Below are positions 10,652-22,674 of a stretch of 64,000 nt of DNA, piece after piece. The notes under the pieces were generated by a model. The model saw only the letters and a list, made by a program, of their open reading frames with translations. It was not told the origin of the DNA and did not search any database. The first letter of the stretch is position 1. Every line of letters starts with the position of its first letter. The DNA comes from Ypsolopha sequella (lineage: Eukaryota > Arthropoda > Insecta > Lepidoptera > Ypsolophidae), in the NCBI GenBank assembly GCA_934047225.1, contig OW204009.1, forward strand, positions 16,256,898-16,320,897. Direction: 5' to 3'. The translations under genes were made by a program, and so were the position numbers.

Positions 10652-12703
10652 TGAATTACAAACTTATGTACCTACAAAATGACACTATCTACGGCTACAG
10701 AATCAGTCACCACACCTGTAATTACAAACTTATGTACCTACAAAATTACACTATCTACGGCTACAGAATCAGTCACCACACCTGTAATTACAAACTTATG
10801 TACCTACAAAATTACACTATCTACGGCTACAGAATCAGTCACCACACCTGTAATTACAAACTTATGTACCTACAAAATTACACTATCTACGGCTACAGAA
10901 TCAGTCACCACACCTGTAATTACAAACTTATGTACCTACAAAATTACACTATCTACGGCTACAGAATCAGTCACCACACCTGTAATTACAAACTTATGTA
11001 CCTACAAAATTACACTATCTACGGATACAGAATCAGTCACCACACCTGTAATTACAAACTTATGTACCTATAAAATTACACTATCTATGGCTACAGAATC
11101 AGTCACCACACATGTAATTACAAATTTATGTACCTACAAAATTACACTATCTACGGCTACAGAATCAGTCACCACACCTGTAATTACAAACTTATGTACC
11201 TACAAAATTACACTATCTATGGCTACAGAATCAGTCACCACACCTGTAATTACAAACTTATGTACCTACAAAATGACACTATCTACGGCTACAGAATCAG
11301 TCACCACACCTGTAATTACAAACTTATGTACCTACAAAATTACACTATCTACGGCTACAGAATCAGTCACCACACCTGTAATTACAAACTTATGTACCTA
11401 CAAAATTACACTATCTATGGCTACAGAATCAGTCACCACACCTGTAATTACAAACGTATGTACCTACAAAATTACACTATCTACGGCTACAGAATCAGTC
11501 ACCACACCTGTAATTACAAATTTATGTACCTACAAAATTAAACTATCTACGGCTACAGAATCAGTCACCACACCTGTAATTACAAACTTATGTACCTACA
11601 AAATCACACTATCTACGGCTACAGAATCAGTCACCACACCTGTAATTACAAACTTATGTACCTACAAAATTACACTATCTACGGCTACAGAATTAGTCAC
11701 CACACCTGTAATTACAAACTTATGTACCTACAAAATTACACTATCTACGGCTACAGAATCAGTCACCACACCTGTAATTACAAACTTATGTACCTACAAA
11801 ATTACACTATCTACGGATACAGAATCAGTCACCACACCTGTAATTACAAACTTATGTACCTACAAAATTACACTATCTATGGCTACAGAATCAGTCACCA
11901 CACCTGTAATTACAAACTTATGTACCTACAAAATTACACTATCTACGGCTACAGAATCAGTCACCACACCTGTAATTACAAACATATGTACCTACAAAAT
12001 TACACTATCTACGGCTGCAGAATCAGTCACCACACCTGTAATTACAAACATATGTACCTACAAAATTACACTATCTACGGCTACAGAATCAGTCACCACA
12101 CCTGTAATTACAAACTTATGTACCTACAAAATTACACTATCTACGGCTACAGAATCAGTCACCACACCTGTAATTACAAACATATGTACCTACAAAATTA
12201 CACTATCTACGGCTACAGAATCAGTCACCACACCTGTAATTACAAACTTATGTACCTACAAAATTACACTATCTACGGCTACAGAATCAGTCACCACACC
12301 TGTAATTACAAACTTATGTACCTACAAAATTACACTATCTACGGCTACAGAATCAGTCACCACACCTGTAATTACAAACGTATGTACCTACAAAATTACA
12401 CTATCTACGGCTACAGAATCAGTCACCACACCTGTAATTACAAACTTATGTACCTACAAAATGACACTATCTACGGCTACAGAATCAGTCACCACACCTG
12501 TAATTACAAACTTATGTATCTACAAAATTACACTATCTACGGCTACAGAATCAGTCACCACACCTGTAATTACAAACATATGTACCTACAAAATTACACT
12601 ATCTACGGCTACAGAATCAGTCACCACACCTGTAATTACAAACTTATGTACCTACAAAATTACACTATCTACGGCTACAGAATCAGTCACCACACCTGTA
12701 ATT
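10652..12703. repeat. 66-bp minisatellite, about 31 copies
   Basis: The unit contains acactatctacggctacagaa and aatcagtcaccacacctgta. Copies are over 95% alike with recurrent variants: acttatg/acatatg/acgtatg, acggctac/atggctac/acggatac, and aaaattac/aaaatgac. Since 66 is a multiple of 3, two plus-strand frames stay open throughout (repeats TLSTATESVTTPVITNLCTYKI and YKLMYLQNYTIYGYRISHHTCN). Lack of other gene features argues for non-coding satellite, though a low-complexity extracellular protein cannot be excluded from sequence alone. Confidence 0.93.
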
Positions 12704-12858
12704 TTCACTTTGTCCCTTGAGTCATCATTGAGTCATCCATTTGTAGATATATTATATACTATATTATATTATATTATATTATATTATTATGCAGACATTA
12801 TTAAAAGTTAATATTTATAAATGAATGAATTAATTAACTTATTACTACCCTGAAGCAA
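12704..12858. other. AT-rich spacer with a (tatat) run
   Basis: A tata/ttata low-complexity run (about 12747-12790) separates the minisatellite from the LINE fragment. Confidence 0.7.
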
Positions 12859-13491
12859 ATGCCAATCAAGATAGAAACTGGAATAATTGAATACGTTCAA
12901 GAGTATGTTTACCTTGGCCAAATGATTTCCTTCCAAAACACGTGGGAAAAAGAAATTGACAGGAGAATAGCTATTGCTTGGAAAAAATATTGGTCACATA
13001 AGGAGATATTCAAAAGTAAATTGCCGGTTCGTTTAAAGAAAAAGTTGATGGATAACACCATTCTTCCATCTCTGACATATGGATGCCAATGTTGGCCCTT
13101 AACAAGAAATGTTATAAGGAAAATTTCCACCTTCCAGAGGTCAGCAGAAAGGTCATTGCTAGGGCTGAAGCTGAAAGATAGAGTTCGGTGCACTGATATA
13201 CGAGGCACTACAAAGTTGCTAGATGCCGCACGCATGGTCTGTCGGCTTAAGTGGAAGTGGGCTGGCCACACTGCTAGAGCCACGGATGGACGATGGAGTG
13301 AACGGGTCCTACACTGGTTTCCAAAAGATGGCCAAAGATCAGTAGGAAGACCAAAGCAGCGCTGGTGCAACGATATTATTGAGATAGCCGGACCAACCTG
13401 GACGAGATTGGCCCAAAACCGGAAAGACTGGGCTGCTATGGAGGAGGCTTTTACCCAGTCCTGGGTGCCCAAAAAGGCCAACAAAACTTAA
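12859..13491 (+). pseudogene. RTE-like LINE polymerase C-terminal fragment
   Basis: A 210-residue frame matches the region after the RT domain of RTE-type endonuclease-reverse transcriptases: EYVYLGQMISFQ, then ILPSLTYGCQCWPLT, RSLLGLKLKDRVRCTDIR, LKWKWAGHTARATDGRW, GRPKQRWCNDI and the end of the protein. Endonuclease and RT catalytic motifs are missing, so the copy is 5'-truncated. It is followed by about 420 bp of AT-rich 3' UTR ending in an (att)n run near 13905-13922, the expected RTE-like 3' tail. The frame is free of stops, suggesting a fairly recent insertion. Confidence 0.8.
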
Positions 13492-14274
13492 TGAAAATAA
13501 AAATCAATTAAATAATGACATATACATTCACGTAATTATCATTGTATCATTTACATTTTAATTTGCATTTATTAGTTTTTCTTGTATATCTATTATAATT
13601 TTATACTTAAACGTTAATAATCAATAATCAAATCAATCAATCATACTGACTTATTCCAATTGTAATTTTGACTTTTATTGTAATTCATAAATGCTTTTGT
13701 TTTAACTTAATTATTGTAAATATAATCAATCAGATATAATATGTATTATGGTAAAATTTTAAAATGAAATACTGTTAGATTGTAAGGATTTTATGTAAAA
13801 TTATTGTTAACTATATTTGTACAACTATATTTGTTCTTTGTATTGTAGATTAATGGATGCAATGAAATTTATTTCTTTTGTAATTTTGTTTTTGGGAAAT
13901 AAAGATTATTATTATTATTATATTACTACCCTTGCAATATTCACATCAACAAAGGTTAACTGGTAGAGAAAAGTTCGCCTTTGTGCATTGTAAACTTATT
14001 TTGTGCAATAAAGAATTTATACACATATATACAAAATTAAGTTGGTTGAGTATCCGGGGAATCAACGTTTTCAGTATTTGTTGTTTGAATACATACAGTA
14101 TATGGTATATAATATATAGCTACATAAATTACAAATTCTTAACTAGGTTTGTCTTTCAGATAGATCACGTAACAAAAACTGTCTAAAACTGACAACTTTG
14201 ACGGACCCAATTTATTTATTTTGTAAGAAAAAAATATATATTACACAATGAGCTATAGAGTCTACGTAGTCTAG
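13492..14274. other. LINE 3' UTR, then unassigned AT-rich DNA
   Basis: To about 13925 this is the 3' UTR and (att)n tail of the preceding LINE. The remainder up to the 30-bp array shows nothing recognisable. Confidence 0.6.
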
Positions 14275-17117
14275 TAGACAATGATACCCGAGATACTTAG
14301 ACGATAGACAATGATACCTGACATACTTAGACGATAGACAATGATATCCGACATACTTAGACGATAGACAATGATACCTGACATACTTAGACGATAGACA
14401 ATGATACCTGACATACTTAGACGATAGACAATGATACCTGACATACTTAGACGATAGACAATGATACCTGACACACTTAGACGATAGACAATGATACCTG
14501 ACATACTTAGACGATAGACAATGATATCCGACATACTTAGACGATAGACAATGATACCTGACATACTTAGACGATAGACAATGATATCCGACATACTTAG
14601 ACGATAGACAATGATACCTGACATACTTAGACGATAGACAATGATACCTGACATACTTAGACGATAGACAATGATATCCGACATACTTAGACGATAGACA
14701 ATGATATCCGACATACTTAGACGATAGACAATGATACCTGACATACTTAGACGATAGACAATGATACCTGACATACTTAGACGATAGACAATGATACCTG
14801 ACATACTTAGACGATAGACAATGATATCCGACATACTTAGACGATAGACAATGATACCTGACATACTTAGACGATAGACAATGATATCCGACATACTTAG
14901 ACGATAGACAATGATACCTGACATACTTAGACGATAGACAATGATACCTGACATACTTAGACGATAGACAATGATATCCGACATACTTAGACGATAGACA
15001 ATGATACCTGACATACTTAGACGATAGACAATGATATCCGACATACTTAGACGATAGACAATGATATCCGACATACTTAGACGATAGACAATGATACCTG
15101 ACATACTTAGACGATAGACAATGATACCTGACATACTTAGACGATAGACAATGATATCCGACATACTTAGACGATAGACAATGATACCTGACATACTTAG
15201 ACGATAGACAATGATACCTGACATACTTAGACGATAGACAATGATATCCGACATACTTAGACGATAGACAATGATACCTGACATACTTAGACGATAGACA
15301 ATGATACCTGACATACTTAGACGATAGACAATGATATCCGACATACTTAGACGATAGACAATGATACCTGACATACTTAGACGATAGACAATGATATCCG
15401 ACATACTTAGACGATAGACAATGATACCTGACATACTTAGACGATAGACAATGATATCCGACATACTTAGACGATAGACAATGATACCCGACATACTTAG
15501 ACGATAGACAATGATACCTGACATACTTAGACGATAGACAATGATATCCGACATACTTAGACGATAGACAATGATACCTGACATACTTAGACGATAGACA
15601 ATGATATCCGACATACTTAGACGATAGACAATGATACCTGACATACTTAGACGATAGACAATGATACCTGACATACTTAGACGATAGACAATGATATCCG
15701 ACATACTTAGAAGATAGACAATGATACCTGACATACTTAGACGATAGACAATGATACCTGACATACTTAGACGATAGACAATGATATCTGACATACTTAG
15801 ACGATAGACAATGATACCTGACATACTTAGACGATAGACAATGATACCTGACATACTTAGACGATAGACAATGATACCTGACATACTTAGACGATAGACA
15901 ATGATATCCGACATACTTAGACGATAGACAATGATACCTGACATACTTAGACGATAGACAATGATACCTGACATACTTAGACGATAGACAATGATATCCG
16001 ACATACTTAGACGATAGACAATGATACCTGACATACTTAGACGATAGACAATGATACCTGACATACTTAGACGATAGACAATGATATCCGACATACTTAG
16101 ACGATAGACAATGATACCTGACATACTTAGACGATAGACAATGATACCTGACATACTTAGACGATAGACAATGATATCCGACATACTTAGACGATAGACA
16201 ATGATACCTGACATACTTAGACGATAGACAATGATACCCGACATACTTAGACGATAGACAATGATACCTGACATACTTAGACGATAGACAATGATATCCG
16301 ACATACTTAGACGATAGACAATGATACCTGACATACTTAGACGATAGACAATGATATCCGACATACTTAGACGATAGACAATGATACCTGACATACTTAG
16401 ACGATAGACAATGATACCTGACATACTTAGACGATAGACAATGATATCCGACATACTTAGACGATAGACAATGATACCTGACATACTTAGACGATAGACA
16501 ATGATACCTGACATACTTAGACGATAGACAATGATATCCGACATACTTAGACGATAGACAATGATACCTGACATACTTAGACGATAGACAATGATACCCG
16601 ACATACTTAGACGATAGACAATGATACCTGACATACTTAGACGATAGACAATGATATCCGACATACTTAGACGATAGACAATGATACCTGACATACTTAG
16701 ACGATAGACAATGATATCCGACATACTTAGACGATAGGCAATGATACCTGACATACTTAGACGATAGACAATGATATCCGACATACTTAGACGATAGACA
16801 ATGATACCTGACATACTTAGACGATAGACAATGATACCTGACATACTTAGACGATAGACAATGATACCTGACATACTTAGACGATAGACAATGATACCTG
16901 ACATACTTAGACGATAGACAATGATACCTGACATACTTAGACGATAGACAATGATACCTGACATACTTAGACGATAGACAATGATACCTGACATACTTAG
17001 ACGATAGACAATGATACCTGACATACTTAGACGATAGACAATGATACCTGACATACTTAGACGATAGACAATGATACCTGACATACTTAGACGATAGACA
17101 ATGATATCCGACATACT
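14275..17117. repeat. 30-bp minisatellite, about 95 copies, two unit classes
   Basis: The unit is acttagacgatagacaatg plus either atacctgacat or atatccgacat. The two classes alternate as mostly pairs and triplets, giving 60- and 90-bp higher-order spacing, while the last ten or so copies (16801-17100) are all of the first class. A minus-strand frame of 957 residues (MSGIIVYRLS / MSDIIVYRLS) is open because 30 is a multiple of 3. I regard it as non-coding. Confidence 0.95.
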
Positions 17118-17771
17118 GTAGCTGTCACCTGGCTCAAATCTCACCAGCTACAACAAAAACCTTCACAAACAACAACGACACATATTGAAAAAAAAAATAA
17201 GTATTCACTACTTTAAAACGAAGTTCACAAAAAAAAAAAAAAATTTATTACTAATAAAAAAAAATCTAATAAAACAAATTATATTTTTAATTATAATTTT
17301 GGAGATTATTGATAAAGAGTTTCTTTTTCTTTGAAGTTTTTAAAGAAAAATTCTTATTTTTGATTTACAAGACCAATGTTTTTTTTAAACTATAAAAAGT
17401 TCACGTTGTATTGATCTTGTTCCATCTTCCTTCCAACATGTAACTCATAATATTTGCCCTCGAACAGGGCAACTTTATACAAACTCATAATTTATAACAT
17501 GCGAAAATGCAACGTTACAGAACACGCTTTTTTAAGGTTCCTTTTTCATGCTTTTTGGTCAACATTCTACACAGCATATCAAAATTTCAAGTCACTATCT
17601 CATTCCGTCTAAGTGCTAGAGACCCGTGACATACGGACGAACAGGCAGACGGACAGCGGAGTGAAATTAATAGGGCTCCGTTCTGCTCTTTTGGTAATGA
17701 ACCCTAAAAATTTGCGGATGCTCCGCAGCGATGCTCGCATAGATTCCGATTCGTGGGAACTTCCTGAAATC
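17118..17771. other. AT-rich DNA and an interspersed repeat end (about 17600-17712)
   Basis: Poly-A/T rich to about 17400. Then gtgacatacggacgaacag...gggctccg...aaccctaaaaa, a copy of the widespread repeat described at 5715-6178. No gene. Confidence 0.6.
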
Positions 17772-17853
17772 CTATCTTAGCTGATCGTGAACTATCTTAG
17801 CTGATCGTGAACTATCTTAACTGATCCTGAACTATCTTAGCTGATCGTGAACT
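17772..17853. repeat. 20-bp tandem repeat, four copies
   Basis: Unit ctatcttagctgatcgtgaa with one copy carrying two substitutions. Confidence 0.9.
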
Positions 17854-17855
17854 AT

Positions 17856-18023
17856 AAGCACAAATACTTTACTGATCACGGTAAGGTTAGAAACAGGGCG
17901 ATACTTTTCAACATTAAGTTTAGGAATAGGAACAACAAAAGCACGTTTCCATTGTGTGGGAAATGTTTCTTCTAAATTGTAAGTAAAACAGTAAAGCGAG
18001 CTGCTCTGCAGATTTGTAAACAA
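17856..18023 (-). pseudogene. LINE reverse transcriptase fragment
   Basis: A short minus-strand frame holds ETFPTQWKRAFVVPIPK and EKYRPVSNLTVISKVF, the classic N-terminal RT block of Jockey/CR1-type LINEs (template-grip region before the catalytic aspartates). Nothing of the rest of the enzyme is present. Confidence 0.65.
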
Positions 18024-18309
18024 AAATTGGTTGCAAACTATCAGCTCAAGCTCCTTTATTAATATTAAATACCTTTTAAGTATTCCAGCACGAGATCTTG
18101 AGATAGTTCAATGGTGTTAATGCAGCTTCCTGAAATCCTTTCTTAGTTAATGACATACAAGGAACCTAACCGCCACGACGTTTCCTTCTTCTTCACTATC
18201 TCAAGTCCAACGAATATACAGGATGTCCCATAAAACAAATGTTCGAACTGATACCCGCCTGTGCGAATGCATAAACGACACCTTTTCAAAAAAAATCGTT
18301 TTTATCGGC

Positions 18310-19290
18310 GCAGGCTGAGTGCCGATATGCTTCTGGCGGCTTGTGTCACTCTGTCGCGTAGTTCTCCCACATTGTGAATGGGCTTTGCGTACACTCGATC
18401 CTTTAAACAGCCCCAATAGAAGAAGTCGAGTGGATTAAGGTCTGGCGACCTTGGTGGTCACAGGATGGGGCCTAGTCTGCCAATCCAACGGCTGGGGTAT
18501 GCTTCGTTGAGATGAGATCTTACTTGAACAGCATAATGAGCCGGACACCCGTCATTTCGCAGCCACATTTGTGCTTGGGCATGAAGTGACTCGTCTTGTA
18601 ACAAAATTGGCAAAGTGTTTTGCAGAAATTCTAAGTAATTTTGTCCATTCAGAACACGATTCGACCATTGTAAATCTTGGCCCACACATTTATTTTAAAT
18701 TGGTACTGTGAAATGGTCTTCCTTCCTTTCATGCGGATTGACCATCCGCCAACTGTAGAGATTATGCAAATTGATGTAGCCATCTTTCCTGCAGGCGGAC
18801 TCATAACTCTACAATACGTGATTAAAACAATCCGGGTCTTCTTGGTGTTTGCGTAGCATTCGTTGGCAAAATACCACGCGCTTCGCATAATCACGAGTTA
18901 GAAATGCTTGTACACGCGTAACATGGTAAGGATGATATTGATATCGTTTGAGTTCTCTATGCGCAGTGGATTTCGGTATTCCCGTAGTTTGTTCAATGCG
19001 TTGACAAGAAGTTAATGGATCGTATTCAATTTGTAAAAGAACTTCCTCATCGTCAACCTCTACAGGCCTACCTTCACCACCGTGTCTGATTTCTTCCTTC
19101 TCTGAAGGCTTTCTCAACCTTTAAAAAAACTCCATATTGTGGGTGTTGTCGGTTTGGATAACGATCAGCATAAATCCTTGCAGCTTGTCTAGCAGAGTAT
19201 TTTATATTCTAAGTATTTCGTCGAAATGTCTGGTTTCTCCATAAATCAAATGAATATCTGCATACTCATCATGGGTAAAATGACGATTTG
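18310..19290 (-). pseudogene. Tc1/mariner-like transposase with DUF4817-type N-terminus
   Basis: The N-terminus HFTHDEYADIHLIYGE and ARQAARIYADRYPNRQHPQYG (one frameshift between them near 19200) matches the helix-turn-helix head of transposases common in insects. The body continues EVLLQIEYDPLTSCQRIEQT, SACRKDGYINLHN, LNGQNYLEFLQNTLP, NDGCPAHYA and RSPDLNPLDFFYWG, the last two holding catalytic acidic residues. Single-base stops replace residues after HVL (near 18810), after FTVPI (near 18695) and after GPIL (near 18456), all in the same frame. The gene is dead. Confidence 0.85.
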
Positions 19291-20039
19291 CTATGATGCA
19301 ACAAATCACAAACACAATGGTCCAATCAACAAGCAAAACAAGTCCAGAAAAAGCGCCAAATCAAGAGCACAGAAAAGTCAGCCAAATTAAAGCCAGGTTT
19401 GTTGGAATATCGCGATACAGAAGCAATGATAGTACACGGGTGTAGCAGAGCAGGTAAAGTGTTGCACTGAGGGACGAGCGAGTGCGCAAACAAACAATGG
19501 TAAATAGTGGTGGCATGGCAGCTAGCTTCATGTTAAAACGAGACAGCTGTACATCACGCTGTTGATGTCCTTGTTTATTTTTACCTATTCTCAAAAGAAC
19601 GGTTAGAACGTCGATGCAATAGTGTAAATTAGATTTTTAGTTCAAACTAGCTGACCCGGTGAACTTCGTATCACTTACCTCTTAATATAAACCATATGTA
19701 TGTATTTCAGAGCCGGCAGCTTTATAAAGGCATCATCAGATAGTCTAAGTATCGGCTCCATAGTGGGCGGAAAGAGTGGGCAAATCACGCACACATGTCC
19801 AGCTTAATGTTCATAATTGCATGAGACATTATATTAGATTATAGACACTTATTTTAACAAATAAGGTACCAGCCTATTTTTTTTATCTGTATCGATTACG
19901 CCACATTATACCATGACATTACTAAACGTAATAGTAACCTGCCAACACTGACTGTCAGTGTCACTGTCACTGAACTTTCCAAGAAAATATAATTGATGTT
20001 TCAAAACTATTTTTCAGAAGTTATAGTTAACTTTTAACA

Positions 20040-20437
20040 ATGCATTGTCCCTTTTGTAAAAAGTGGATAGAACGGCAGAACAACAGAAGTACCTGTCCTA
20101 GTTGCACAAAACAATTGTAAAGATGCGACGAATGTTTCACAATAACCGCTGATACCTTCAAGTTTTGTATAAAGTGCGGTCACAATTTGAGCCGAATAAT
20201 ACGAATTAATAGGGCTAAGGAACAAAAAAATCGAGTGAAACAACAACTGTTATTAAAACCGAAGTTCGTCTCAACAATGCCATCATCATCATCTGTGTCA
20301 ATAACATTTACAGAACTTAATGTAACTGCCGATGAACTAAAGGATTTGGATGAGATTTAAGAAAGTCATGAACACAACATCGGCAATATTCGCCACGCCG
20401 TCAAGTCCTGGCGAGGCAAGTCAAGACATCTTTAGCA
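20040..20437 (+). pseudogene. Cysteine-pair (zinc ribbon-like) ORF remnant inside the Helitron
   Basis: From ATG at 20040 the frame reads MHCPFCKKWIERQ, STCPSCTKQL, stop, RCDECF and FCIKCGHNLS, then a charged tail ending near DELKDLDEI, stop. Four CxxC pairs in about 55 residues suggest a double zinc ribbon. Two in-frame TAA codons break it. It is on the opposite strand to the helicase remnant, so it may be a captured host gene fragment or a Helitron accessory ORF. I do not recognise the family. Confidence 0.4.
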
Positions 20438-20604
20438 AGTCTGGTTCGCATTTGCTGTTAGATTAATTGATATGTTGCCAAATCAGGTGTCAATCGCGGA
20501 AATTTAAGAAAATATGGTTCCTACCGTAAAGGTTGATTTATATAGTCTTTAATAAAAAATATTTGAATTATATCAAATTAAATATTAGTTCAGACATATA
20601 TGTA

Positions 20605-21330
20605 TTAGTCAACAAATATACCCAAATGCACGACACCGTGGTGGCGTGGCCTTCCAATGTAAGTGGCCGGCAAAATTGTCATTTTTCCCACATTGTTTGC
20701 ATTGCCATCGGCATTAATAGCATCGCGAAGATGAGTGTACTCTTCAGATCGAAGCTGCTGTTGGTTTAGACGGATGTACGTCAATCGTTCACGGATTCTG
20801 TTTGAATAAAAATTCATAGCACTGACTTTTTTGTTGGTTTCAGCACCTGTAATCAATTAATCAGTCATCCCAAAAACTAATGAGTCTAATGGATCAGGTG
20901 GTGGGACTAACTGTGGCAATTTTACTTTACCACCAGCACAACATAATCCTGCAAATTCACCGCTGTATTTTAAAGCTTTACAATGTTGACAAATGGTTGA
21001 CATTTCCCCAATTTTTACAGATTTGTCGGCACTATAATCTATTTCTTGATCGTAGGAGAATGCTCCTCGTGCCAGGTTCACAGGAACATTGCGTCTGCGG
21101 AATCGATCAATTTCATTTTTCCGTGCTCGCTGCTGTTGTGATCGATGTGCCCGAACTCGTTCCATTCTATGCCTATTATCCACTTCATTGTAATTCACTC
21201 TAGAATGCAAATCTGTCATACCAATACGACTGTTATCATTATCAGTCTCTCGCTGGTCATCAGTGCGATTAGCTCGTCGCACATTCGATCGACTTCGACG
21301 ACCTATGTTAGGTCGTTTTCTCCTCGGCAT
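20605..21330 (-). pseudogene. Helitron helicase N-terminal region, internally deleted
   Basis: The minus-strand frame starts MPRRKRPNIGRRSRSNVRRA (basic head) and contains RGAFSYDQEIDYSADKSVKI, STICQHCKALKYSGE and LCCAGGKVKLPQL, all typical of the head of Helitron replication proteins. A stop follows FGMTD at about 20857. A second piece, ETNKKVSAMNFYSNRI joined to LTYIRLNQQQLRSEEY and GKMTILPATYIGRPRH, comes from further along the Helitron_like_N region with the intervening parts missing. The HUH endonuclease and helicase motifs are absent. Confidence 0.85.
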
Positions 21331-22674
21331 TGTAAGCAGTATCAGAATGATAAATCAAGTTTTGAATCTTTTTTCAGGTGTTAAAAACATAATGTGTGCG
21401 GGTAATAGATAAATTGAATGCAATTCCGTGCATTTTGATACTTGATTGCTGTTAAAGTAAAATAACTGACACAATCCAATGTGATCTTCTAAAATAATCG
21501 TTAAAATATTTTTACGGATTTTTTCGAGGGTTTGACAATTTTATAATTGCTAAAAACTAAGAAAAAAGGAAGCAGTTTGATCACAGAAAACTGTAGTCAT
21601 AATGTAAAACCGGTAAAACCTCATACAAATTTCATAGTATCGGGGCGTTTTGACATTTGATAAAGAGTCGCTGATTTGATTTTTAGGGAAGTACCCAATT
21701 TTAGATCGTATAGCGAACTTTACTGTTTCAAAGTATATTTCTGAACGCACCCAACACAACAATCAAGTGTCATTATAATGTCAGTATTTTACATGTTTTA
21801 AATCTAAATACGCGATAATCAGACTATTATGGATATATGTTGTCGATTCCAAACCCTTATTTAATCTAGATCTGTATGTTTTTATTCCTAAAATACCGAA
21901 CCGACGCGACGGGGCGAACATCAAATGTTTGACAGGTAAGAACAGTTTGTATGGGAAAATAAAATTGTCGTTTTTAGTATTTTTCTCGCAATTTTTCCAC
22001 ATTTTCTCATCGCTTAAACCTTCCCTGGACTTCCACGAATATTTCAAGACTAAACATAGCCAAATCGGTTCAGCCGTTCTCGAGTTTTAGCGAGACTAAC
22101 GAACAGCAATTCATTTTTATTTATATAGAAGATAGATAGATTATTACGGATAGTAACGTTTTTTAAATATCCATTTCTGCCGGTGATCAAGGTCAATAAA
22201 TAGACTTGTTCTTATGAAAATGGTCACATGTCCTACATTTTTGGAAAAAACATTAAATAAGCAAGTTTTTAAAATAGTTTGTCATTCCTGCTCCATTTAT
22301 TTTTTTTCATCACAATAGGCCAAAAGTGTAAAGATTTTGTTCGAGTTGACACAAAAACTGAAAACAAAGTCCTGCCATTTAAATTTGGTGTTACTTTTCT
22401 AAAATATTTGGTAGCCAAATCATGAAATAATTATTTTTAAATAATATTCGGAATATAAAAAAAATCTAAATTGAAAAATAAAGTAAAGACAGCAAAACAT
22501 CCAGGGACGGGCAGAAGTATACAAAATTAAAAAAAAATTTGATTAACTCAAAAACCATCGAACTTTTGTTTCACCTATGTTTATTTTATTTGATAGGACT
22601 TGAACTAAGCTACCTCCCATAACAATTTGAATCACTTATTATGGGACACCCCGTATGTATATACACTTGCTTAC
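21331..22674. other. Helitron 5' part and transposon flank, no gene
   Basis: To about 22139 this is the non-coding 5' side of the Helitron. From 22140 to 22653 it is AT-rich DNA assigned to the 5' side of the interrupted Tc1/mariner-like element. No reading frame of interest. Confidence 0.5.

Larger units (their letters stand above)
19647..22139 (-). mobile_element. Internally deleted Helitron
   Basis: On the minus strand the 5' side (22139 leftwards) begins TC-rich with ataaaaatgaattgctgttc, ttagtctcgctaaaactcga and gaacggctgaaccgatttgg. The 3' end reads gttcaccgggtcagctag at 19647. Both ends are characteristic of lepidopteran Helitrons (5' TC, 3' CTAG, insertion between A and T). Inside are a helicase N-terminal remnant (20605-21330) and a cysteine-pair ORF remnant (20040-20437). 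At about 2.5 kb it has lost the Rep endonuclease and most of the helicase. Confidence 0.75.
18219..22653 (-). mobile_element. Tc1/mariner-superfamily element with nested Helitron
   Basis: Left end cagGatgtcccataa (18219) and right end (reverse complement cggGgtgtcccataa, ending 22653) form a 15-bp imperfect inverted repeat, each flanked by TA. Between them lie a minus-strand transposase pseudogene (18310-19290) and a Helitron (about 19647-22139). Without the Helitron the element would be about 1.9 kb, a sensible size. That the two ends belong to one element is inferred from orientation, TA flanks and size. Confidence 0.6.

Noticed and set aside
10679..12811. 710-codon frame with a TLSTATESVTTPVITNLCTYKI repeat resembling a mucin-like protein
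   Set aside because: A second plus-strand frame is equally open through the same array, which points to period arithmetic and not selection. Kept only as a low-level question in the findings.
12909..13484. 191-codon minus-strand frame opposite the RTE-like fragment
   Set aside because: Antisense of the LINE coding sequence, no domain.
14275..17117. CRISPR-like array
   Set aside because: Units are directly adjacent with no unique spacers, in an animal genome.
14271..17144. 957-codon minus-strand open frame of 10-residue repeats
   Set aside because: The 30-bp period is a multiple of three, so any frame lacking a stop in one unit stays open. No signal peptide, splice context or non-repeat domain.
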